Assembly (NCBI GenBank): GCA_015488935.1
Contig: WFMU01000065.1
Location: 1 to 5,476 of the forward strand
Direction of reading: 5' to 3'
DNA length: 5,476 bases
Source of the DNA: Flavobacteriaceae bacterium
GTDB taxonomy: Bacteria; Bacteroidota; Bacteroidia; Flavobacteriales; Flavobacteriaceae
Under the pieces are notes generated by a model. It was not told where the DNA came from. It worked only from the letters and a program-made list of their open reading frames with translations, and searched no databases. The translations under genes and the position numbers were made by a program. This document shows, piece by piece, positions 1-5,476 of the stretch (its first letter is position 1; every line of letters begins with the position of its first letter).

Positions 1-1
1 A

Positions 2-1546
2 ATACCATTAATCGCACAATTTTGGCAACCAATATATTGGAGTTTTATCCTTATTATTCCACTAATACTAATGGGATTGTACGATTATTTTCAAAAAAAA
101 CATGCTATACGAAGAAATTATCCTTTGCTGGGAAGGATGCGATATGTATTGGAAAGTATTCGACCAGAAATTATGCAATATTTTGTAGAAACCGATACCG
201 AAGGAAGACCATTAAATAGAATATTTAGATCTATAATTTACCAAAGAGCAAAAAAAGAAAACGATACCATGCCTTTTGGAACACAAATGAACGTTTATAG
301 AAGTGGTTATGAATGGATGGACCATTCTATGTACGCTAAAAATAATGTGAAAGATATAAAATATAGCAATTATCCAAGAATAACCATTGGAGGAAAAGAT
401 TGTAAGCAACCATATAAATCGAGTTTGTTAAATACTTCCGCAATGAGTTTTGGTTCTTTAAGTAAAAATGCAGTAATGGCAATGAATAAAGGAGCAAAAA
501 TAGGAGGCTTTGCACAAAATACAGGAGAAGGAGGAATTAGTCCATACCATTTAAAATATGGAGGTGATTTAATTTGGCAAGTAGGAACAGGTTACTTTGG
601 TTGTAGAAGTGAAGATGGTACATTTAATGAAGAAAGTTATGCAAAAAATGCAACAAGACCAGAAGTTAAAATGATAGAACTTAAAATTTCACAAGGAGCA
701 AAACCTGGGCATGGTGGTATTTTACCAGCAGTAAAAAACACAGAAGAAATTGCAAAAATAAGACATATAAAACCACACGAAGACGTACTATCACCACCAG
801 CACATTCCGCCTTTTCAAATCCAACCGAGTTTATGTATTTTATAAAAAAAATGCGCGATTTATCTGGCGGAAAACCAATTGGCTTTAAACTATGTATTGG
901 TAAAAAACAAGAATTTATTGATGTTTGTAAAGCAATGCTAGAAACCAATATTATGCCAGATTTTATTACCGTTGATGGAGGAGAAGGCGGTACTGGAGCA
1001 GCACCAGTAGAATTTTCAAATTCTATGGGAATGCCATTAAGAGAAGGTCTGGTTTTTGTACACGATACCTTAACAGGATTTAATTTAAGAAAAGATATTA
1101 AACTATTTACAGCAGGAAAAATAATAACAGGTTTTCACATGGCACGAGTAATGGCACTCGGAGCAGATGCATGTAATAGCGCAAGAGCAATGATGTTAGC
1201 AACAGGATGTATTCAAGCCTTAGAGTGCAATACAAATACCTGTCCAGTTGGTGTAGCTACACAAAATAAATCCTTAATGAAAGGTTTAGATGTTGATGAT
1301 AAAGGACAAAGAGTTGCAAATTATCACGAAGAAACCGTACATAGTTTCCTAGAATTAGTGGCAGCAGCAGGTTTAACACATCCAAAAGAAATAACAAGAA
1401 AACACATAAATAGAAGAATTGGAATGCATAAAGTAGCAAAATATAGCGAAATTTATCCCGATTTTATCCCAGGATGTCTCTTAGAAAGAAAGACCATTCC
1501 ATTACACTATCAAAAGTATTTCGAAAGAGAAATGGCAACATTATAG
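2..1546 (+). CDS. FMN-binding glutamate synthase-like protein, membrane-anchored (5' end missing)
   Basis: The protein matches the FMN-binding synthase domain of glutamate synthase (GltB central domain). The frame is open to the left edge: the 23 codons before the ATG at 71 read as a hydrophobic stretch (YWSFILIIPLILMGLYDYF across the junction), so that ATG is internal and the true start lies outside the window. The stretch looks like a membrane anchor. Counting from the Met at 71, visible features are GEGG at 152-155, GAKPGHGG at 209-216, the FMN-site-like VDGGEGGTGAAP at 301-312, and Cys380, Cys386 and Cys391 in the C-x5-C-x4-CPVGVATQ pattern that binds the 3Fe-4S cluster in glutamate synthases. 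At 514 residues in view it fits the stand-alone family of about 530. I see no glutaminase (class II amidotransferase) domain, although a little of the N-terminus is unseen. The redox chemistry is therefore predictable, but the ammonia source, electron donor and true product are not. The stop is TAG at 1544. Confidence 0.9.
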   Translation: MPLIAQFWQPIYWSFILIIPLILMGLYDYFQKKHAIRRNYPLLGRMRYVLESIRPEIMQYFVETDTEGRPLNRIFRSIIYQRAKKENDTMPFGTQMNVYRSGYEWMDHSMYAKNNVKDIKYSNYPRITIGGKDCKQPYKSSLLNTSAMSFGSLSKNAVMAMNKGAKIGGFAQNTGEGGISPYHLKYGGDLIWQVGTGYFGCRSEDGTFNEESYAKNATRPEVKMIELKISQGAKPGHGGILPAVKNTEEIAKIRHIKPHEDVLSPPAHSAFSNPTEFMYFIKKMRDLSGGKPIGFKLCIGKKQEFIDVCKAMLETNIMPDFITVDGGEGGTGAAPVEFSNSMGMPLREGLVFVHDTLTGFNLRKDIKLFTAGKIITGFHMARVMALGADACNSARAMMLATGCIQALECNTNTCPVGVATQNKSLMKGLDVDDKGQRVANYHEETVHSFLELVAAAGLTHPKEITRKHINRRIGMHKVAKYSEIYPDFIPGCLLERKTIPLHYQKYFEREMATL

Positions 1547-1547
1547 T

Positions 1548-1563
1548 TAGTTTTGTATCTTTG
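1548..1563 (+). promoter_or_regulatory. Two tandem TAnnTTTG -7 boxes, putative promoter
   Basis: TAGTTTTG (1548-1555) is followed directly by TATCTTTG (1556-1563). Both fit the Bacteroidetes sigma-A -7 consensus TAnnTTTG, and the second resembles strong flavobacterial examples. The boxes begin two bases after the stop of the upstream gene. Transcription from the second would start near 1568-1570, leaving a leader of only about 12-14 bases before the ATG at 1582. I find no good TTTG -33 box at the expected distance, which falls inside the upstream coding sequence. The call is inferred from motif and position and would drive the gene at 1582 and probably those after it. Confidence 0.45.
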
Positions 1564-1581
1564 TGAATTAAATTAAAAATT

Positions 1582-2067
1582 ATGCTTGTAGAATTTAACA
1601 CATTACCCAATTCCTCTCGTGTGTGGATATACCAGTCTGACCGTACGTTTTCTGATGAAGAAGTAACCAAAATAAGTGCATTATTAGAAAATTTTATCCA
1701 GAATTGGAATAATCATGGCGATGGATTAAAAGCCTCTTTTCAAGTAAAATACAATCAGTTTATTATTTTAGCTATAGATGAAGATTATAAACCAGCCTCT
1801 GGTTGCTCTATAGACTCTTCGGTGCAAATAATAAAAAAAATAGAGCAAGAATTTACACTAAATATGTTTAATAGAATGCAAACCGCATTTAAAGATGGAG
1901 AACATGTTAATTTGGTATCTTTAGCAGATTTCCAAAAATATGCCAAAGAAAATAAAATAAATGCAAATACCATTGTTTTTAATAATCTTGTAAAAACAAA
2001 ATTTGAATATGAAAATAATTGGGAGATTACAGCAGATAAAAGTTGGCACGCAAGATTTTTAAATTAA
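1582..2067 (+). CDS. Conserved flavobacterial protein of unknown function (often labelled 'ABC transporter ATPase')
   Basis: This is a 161-residue, probably cytoplasmic protein with no signal peptide or membrane segment. I recognise it from memory as a family widespread in flavobacteria that databases often call 'ABC transporter ATPase'. The sequence does not support that name: there is no Walker A loop (GxxxxGKS/T), no LSGGQ signature and no Walker B, and it is far shorter than an ABC ATPase domain. Blocks I believe to be conserved are VWIYQSDR at 14-21, NWNNHG at 41-46, SGCSIDSS at 73-80 with the only cysteine (Cys75), IVFNNLV at 131-137, and the C-terminal SWHARFL at 154-160. Hydrophobic and charged segments alternate as in a compact alpha/beta fold. 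The ATG at 1582 is the only reasonable start, because an in-frame TGA lies at 1564-1566. No Shine-Dalgarno sequence is visible. The next gene begins 12 bases after the stop, so the two are probably co-transcribed. The function is unknown. Confidence 0.85.
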   Translation: MLVEFNTLPNSSRVWIYQSDRTFSDEEVTKISALLENFIQNWNNHGDGLKASFQVKYNQFIILAIDEDYKPASGCSIDSSVQIIKKIEQEFTLNMFNRMQTAFKDGEHVNLVSLADFQKYAKENKINANTIVFNNLVKTKFEYENNWEITADKSWHARFLN

Positions 2068-2082
2068 AAAAAGAAACAATTG
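2068..2082 (+). promoter_or_regulatory. Translation start region with TTG start codon
   Basis: The 12-base gap between the TAA at 2065-2067 and the TTG at 2080-2082 is almost all A (AAAAAGAAACAA), with no classical Shine-Dalgarno sequence. The upstream TAA is in the same frame as the downstream gene, so no earlier start is possible. The next in-frame ATG (Met15) would remove the positively charged end and most of the hydrophobic core of the signal peptide. TTG is therefore the best-supported start. Its use next to an A-rich leader suggests modest initiation or coupling to the gene before it, which is an inference. Confidence 0.6.
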
Positions 2083-5034
2083 AAAAAATATATACCCTTA
2101 TTTGTAATATTATTAACTACAATGGTTGCCTTTGGACAAAGGAATCCTTTGCTAGTAAAAGATAGTATTGCACAACAGAAATGGACAGATAGTATTTTGT
2201 CGCAAATGACAATTGACCAAAAAATAGGACAATTGTTTATGTTAGCTGCTTATACTAATAAAGATAAAAAACATACAGATTATATAGAAAGTGTAATTAA
2301 AAAGTATGAAATTGGTGGACTTATTTTTATGCAAGGAACCCCAGAAAAACAAATAAAATGGAATAATAAGTATCAAAAAATTACCAAAGTACCATTACTA
2401 ATTGCATTTGATGGCGAATGGGGTTTAGATATGCGTTTAAAAAATACCTATCGTTTTCCTTGGAATATGACACTTGGCGCAATACGTAACGACGCACTAA
2501 TTGAAGCTTTTGGAAAACGAGTAGGAGAACAATGCAAACGAATGGGAATTCATGTGAATTTTGCACCTGTAGTAGATATTAATACAAATCCTAAAAATCC
2601 AATTATTGGAAATCGCTCTTTTGGAGAAAATAAATACAACGTAGCAAATAAGTCCTTAGCATTTACAAAAGGTTTGCAAAGTGAGCATGTAATGGCATGT
2701 GCAAAACATTTTCCTGGACATGGAGATACAAGTACCGACTCACATAAAATGCTACCAACAGTTAAATTTAGCGCAGAGCGAATAGATTCTGTAGAATTAT
2801 ATCCATACAAACAACTATTTAAAGCAGGAATTGGAAGCGTAATGGCTGCGCATTTAAGTGTACCAAGTTTAGAAAAAAATGCAAAATTACCAACCTCATT
2901 ATCGCATACAGTATTAACCGATTTACTAAAAAATAAAATGCAGTTTAAAGGATTAATATTCACCGATGCTTTAAATATGAAAGGCGTATCCGAATTTGTA
3001 GAAGATGATATAGAACTGTCAAAATCATTAAAAGATAATAGAGGAAAAGTAGATTTAAAAGCACTCTTAGCAGGAAATGATGTACTACTATTTTCTGAAG
3101 ATGTAAAATCTGCAGTAAAACAAATAAAAAATGCACTAAAAAATAAAACCTTAACCGTAGCAAGAATTGAAGAATCGGTACGTAAAATTTTAAATGCAAA
3201 ATATTGGTGCGGCTTACAAAATTATAAACCAATTATTTCTAAAAATATACTTAGTGATTTAAATACTATTGAAGATGATGTATTGCATAAAAAATTAATG
3301 GAAAATGCAATTACACTACTAAAAAATGAAGATGTAGTTTTTCCAATACGAGATTTGGTAAAAAATAAAATAGCTTATGTAAAACTAGGCGAATCGGATA
3401 ACGAAGTATTCTTAGATAGATTAGATGACTATACTACCGTTGATGTAATTAAAGAAAAAACAATTCAAGAAACACTGCAAAAATTAAAAGCATATAACTT
3501 GGTTATTATCGGATTTCATAAATCAAATGCAAGTCCATGGAAAAATTACCATTTTAATAAAAAAGATTTAGAATGGTTGCAAAAAATTGCAGCACAGAAT
3601 AAGGTCATATTAAATGTATTTGCAAGTCCGTATGCCCTATTAGATATTGCTGATTTTAGTAATATAGAAGCCTTGTTATTATCCTACCAAAATTCTAAAG
3701 TAGCACAAAGTTTGTCTGCCCAAATGATTTTTGGAGCTGTTGGAGCAAAAGGAAAGTTACCTGTAAATATAGGAAATCAATTTAGCGAAGGTTTTGGACT
3801 GCGTTCGGCAAATTTAATGCGTTTATCTTTTGGTTTTCCAGAAGAAGTAGGTATGAGCACTCAAGGCCTAAATCGTATAGATTCTATTGCAAAAATTGTT
3901 TTAGATAAAAAAATGGCACCAGGTTTACAAGTATTGGTTTCGCGCTATGGAACGGTAATATTTAGAAAAAATTATGGGTATTATACCGATAAAAAGAAAA
4001 CAAAAGTATCGGACGATAGTATGTATGATTTAGCTTCGGTAACTAAAATATTAGGCGCAACTTCTATGATAATGAAGGCAGAAGAAGAACATAAGTTTGA
4101 AATAAAAAATACATTAGGAGAAATAATGCCTTGGTTAAAAGGTTCCAATAAAGATACAATTACCGTAAAAGAAGCATTATCGCATAACGGAAGATTAAAA
4201 GCATGGATTCCATTTTATAAAGCTACTTTAGATTCTATTACAAGTAAACCATTAGAAAAATATTACAGAACCAAACGTTCTGAAAAGTTTAATATAAAAG
4301 TAGCAGAAAATTTATTTTTACGAACCGATTATAAAGATACAATTATACAACGTATTGCTGATGCTCCACAAAGAGAAAAAATAGGATATAAATATAGTGG
4401 ATTTGCATTTTATTTGTTTAAAAAATATTTAGAAGAACAGTATCATAAAACTTTAGATGAGTTAGATAATTCATTATTTTATGCACCATTAGGAGCAAAA
4501 ACATTAACTTACAAGCCATTAGATAAATTTAATAAATCGCAAATAGTACCCACAGAAAAAGACGATTATTATAGATATCAATTATTGCAAGGATATGTAC
4601 ACGATATGGGAGCAGCAATGTTAGATGGTGTGAATGGAAATGCAGGGTTGTTTGGCAGTTCAATAGATGTGGCAAAAATGATGCAAATGTACCTTCAAAA
4701 TGGATATTATGGTGGAAAACGTTATTTAAAAAAGAGAACGCTCAAAAAATTTAATACAGCATATTATAAAAAAGATAGTATTCGTAGAGGATTAGGTTTT
4801 GATAAGCCTCAAATAAATAAAAAAGAAAAAGCAACCTGTGATTGTGTGTCTTACGAAAGTTTTGGACATAGCGGTTTTACAGGTACTTATACATGGGCAG
4901 ACCCAGAAAGTGGTATTGTTTATGTATTTTTGTCAAATAGAGTGTATCCAAACATGTCAAATAGGGGATTGACAAAACAGGATATTAGAACCAAAGTGCA
5001 AAGAATAATACAAGATGCTATAATACAAAAATAA
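2080..5034 (+). CDS. Exported two-enzyme protein: NagZ-type beta-N-acetylglucosaminidase (GH3) fused to AmiE-like serine hydrolase
   Basis: This 984-residue protein probably works on muropeptides in the periplasm. Residues 1-20 form a signal peptide (MKKYIPLFVILLTTMVAFGQ) with no lipobox cysteine. Residues of about 30-380 are a GH3 N-terminal barrel: DGEWG (111-115), GNRSFG (177-182), KHFPGHGDT (209-217), then Asp220-Ser-His222, the Asp/His acid-base pair typical of NagZ enzymes, and the likely nucleophile Asp296 in FTDALNMKG. Residues of about 385-585 look like the second GH3 domain, which Bacillus subtilis NagZ also has and Escherichia coli NagZ lacks. Residues of about 590-984 are a class C beta-lactamase-fold hydrolase: Ser653-V-T-Lys656 (SxxK), Tyr772-Ser-Gly774 at the YxN position, NAGLFGS (853-859) and His930-Ser-Gly932 at the KTG position. 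B. subtilis encodes NagZ and the beta-lactamase-fold MurNAc-L-Ala amidase AmiE as adjacent genes, so the same two steps are inferred here. An esterase or other peptidase remains possible for the C-terminal half. The start is TTG. Confidence 0.92.
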   Translation: MKKYIPLFVILLTTMVAFGQRNPLLVKDSIAQQKWTDSILSQMTIDQKIGQLFMLAAYTNKDKKHTDYIESVIKKYEIGGLIFMQGTPEKQIKWNNKYQKITKVPLLIAFDGEWGLDMRLKNTYRFPWNMTLGAIRNDALIEAFGKRVGEQCKRMGIHVNFAPVVDINTNPKNPIIGNRSFGENKYNVANKSLAFTKGLQSEHVMACAKHFPGHGDTSTDSHKMLPTVKFSAERIDSVELYPYKQLFKAGIGSVMAAHLSVPSLEKNAKLPTSLSHTVLTDLLKNKMQFKGLIFTDALNMKGVSEFVEDDIELSKSLKDNRGKVDLKALLAGNDVLLFSEDVKSAVKQIKNALKNKTLTVARIEESVRKILNAKYWCGLQNYKPIISKNILSDLNTIEDDVLHKKLMENAITLLKNEDVVFPIRDLVKNKIAYVKLGESDNEVFLDRLDDYTTVDVIKEKTIQETLQKLKAYNLVIIGFHKSNASPWKNYHFNKKDLEWLQKIAAQNKVILNVFASPYALLDIADFSNIEALLLSYQNSKVAQSLSAQMIFGAVGAKGKLPVNIGNQFSEGFGLRSANLMRLSFGFPEEVGMSTQGLNRIDSIAKIVLDKKMAPGLQVLVSRYGTVIFRKNYGYYTDKKKTKVSDDSMYDLASVTKILGATSMIMKAEEEHKFEIKNTLGEIMPWLKGSNKDTITVKEALSHNGRLKAWIPFYKATLDSITSKPLEKYYRTKRSEKFNIKVAENLFLRTDYKDTIIQRIADAPQREKIGYKYSGFAFYLFKKYLEEQYHKTLDELDNSLFYAPLGAKTLTYKPLDKFNKSQIVPTEKDDYYRYQLLQGYVHDMGAAMLDGVNGNAGLFGSSIDVAKMMQMYLQNGYYGGKRYLKKRTLKKFNTAYYKKDSIRRGLGFDKPQINKKEKATCDCVSYESFGHSGFTGTYTWADPESGIVYVFLSNRVYPNMSNRGLTKQDIRTKVQRIIQDAIIQK

Positions 5035-5056
5035 GAACCCCTAAAATAAATTTATT

Positions 5057-5476
5057 ATGAAAAGATTAATTATCATTTTAGCAATAATTTCTTTTGCTTG
5101 TAAGACGGAGATAATTACAAATTCGTATAATGCAAATCCTTCAAATACAACAAGCAATGTGCATAGTACCACTCCTGTTGTAAAATCTAATACAATATTG
5201 TATTTTATTAGACATGCAGAAACTGTTGGTAATGGAGAAATTGTAAATCCAGACTTATCTGAAAAAGGAAAAAAAAGAGCAATGAGCTATGTTACCTATT
5301 TTGAAGATAAAAAAGTAGATTCCATTTTTACAACAAATTTTAAAAGAACGGTACAAACAATTACACCATTGGCAAAAAATAAAGGTATTAACCCAATATT
5401 TTACGACCCAAATGATATTGATTATAAAAACTTTATAAAGCAGAATAAAGGAAAAACGATAGTAGTAGTTGGGCAT
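5057..5476 (+). CDS. Histidine phosphatase family lipoprotein (3' end missing)
   Basis: The first 140 codons are present and the frame is open to the right edge. Residues 1-15 (MKRLIIILAIISFAC) form a short signal peptide ending in a loose lipobox, with Cys15 as the probable lipidated residue. It is followed by KTE and a Thr/Asn/Ser-rich linker to about residue 44. The catalytic domain opens with LYFIRHAET (48-56), the RHG/RHAE motif in which His53 would carry the phosphate. It continues with DLSEKGKKRA (66-75), then TTNFKRTVQT (92-101) with the phosphate-binding Arg97. The window stops at VVVGH, where His140 fits the second catalytic histidine. The substrate cannot be told: the superfamily includes phosphoglycerate mutases, sugar phosphatases and SixA-like protein phosphatases, and an envelope lipoprotein suggests an extracytoplasmic substrate. 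The ATG at 5057 is preferred, since an in-frame TAA lies at 5042-5044. It begins 22 bases after the previous stop with no terminator between, so co-transcription is likely. Confidence 0.88.
   Translation, partial: MKRLIIILAIISFACKTEIITNSYNANPSNTTSNVHSTTPVVKSNTILYFIRHAETVGNGEIVNPDLSEKGKKRAMSYVTYFEDKKVDSIFTTNFKRTVQTITPLAKNKGINPIFYDPNDIDYKNFIKQNKGKTIVVVGH

Noticed and set aside
22..219. A 65-codon frame overlapping the left-edge gene
   Set aside because: It overlaps the well-supported glutamate synthase-like frame and resembles no family. The true frame is the one open from base 2.
2550..2963. A 137-codon minus-strand frame
   Set aside because: It lies opposite the NagZ catalytic core, which carries unmistakable motifs on the + strand, and it matches no family I recognise.
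2927..3151. Repeated A-rich strings such as CTAAAAAATAAAA
   Set aside because: They encode Leu-Lys-Asn-Lys type residues in frame and reflect codon bias, not a structured repeat.
4925..4932. TATTTTTG, a match to the TAnnTTTG promoter box ahead of the phosphatase gene
   Set aside because: It lies inside coding sequence about 125 bases before the start, has no spaced -33 box, and such matches are expected by chance in DNA this A/T-rich.
5035..5056. Possible terminator between the fusion gene and the phosphatase gene
   Set aside because: The 22 bases contain a CCCC run but no complementary arm and no T-tract, so no hairpin can be supported.
5255..5476. A minus-strand frame open to the right edge
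   Set aside because: It is the antisense shadow of the histidine-phosphatase gene, whose motifs and lipoprotein signal clearly mark the + strand as coding.

Overview
The window is low-GC, A/T-rich DNA (roughly one third G+C by eye). It carries four protein genes, all on the + strand, with gaps of only 35, 12 and 22 bases. Several signs point to a member of the Bacteroidetes, most likely class Flavobacteriia: strong AAA/AAT/TTA codon preference, no clear Shine-Dalgarno sequences before the starts, TAnnTTTG-type promoter boxes, a 160-residue protein family I know only from flavobacteria, and a GH3 glycosidase fused to a serine hydrolase, which is common in that phylum. The species cannot be named from the sequence. 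No RNA gene, mobile element, CRISPR array or convincing terminator is visible.

Layout. Bases 2-1546 are the 3' part of a gene for a membrane-anchored, FMN-binding glutamate synthase-like protein. Its reading frame runs off the left edge, so the ATG at 71 is internal. The 35-base gap after it holds two back-to-back TAnnTTTG boxes, a likely promoter. Bases 1582-2067 encode a 161-residue conserved protein of unknown function, whose relatives are often labelled 'ABC transporter ATPase' although no ATPase motif is present. Twelve bases later, at a TTG start, comes a 984-residue exported protein (2080-5034). It joins a NagZ-type beta-N-acetylglucosaminidase to a beta-lactamase-fold serine hydrolase resembling the muropeptide amidase AmiE. 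Bases 5057-5476 are the start of a histidine-phosphatase lipoprotein cut by the right edge just at its second catalytic histidine.

How the genes may work together. The clearest biology is peptidoglycan recycling in the periplasm. The fusion protein has the two activities that Bacillus subtilis splits between neighbouring genes nagZ and amiE: removal of GlcNAc from GlcNAc-MurNAc-peptide, then cleavage of the MurNAc-L-Ala bond. The phosphatase follows closely enough to share a transcript, but its substrate is unknown. The glutamate synthase-like gene is probably a separate unit, since the promoter-like boxes lie after it. The window looks like ordinary flavobacterial chromosome. The points most worth a second look are the two-enzyme fusion and the uncharacterised 161-residue protein.
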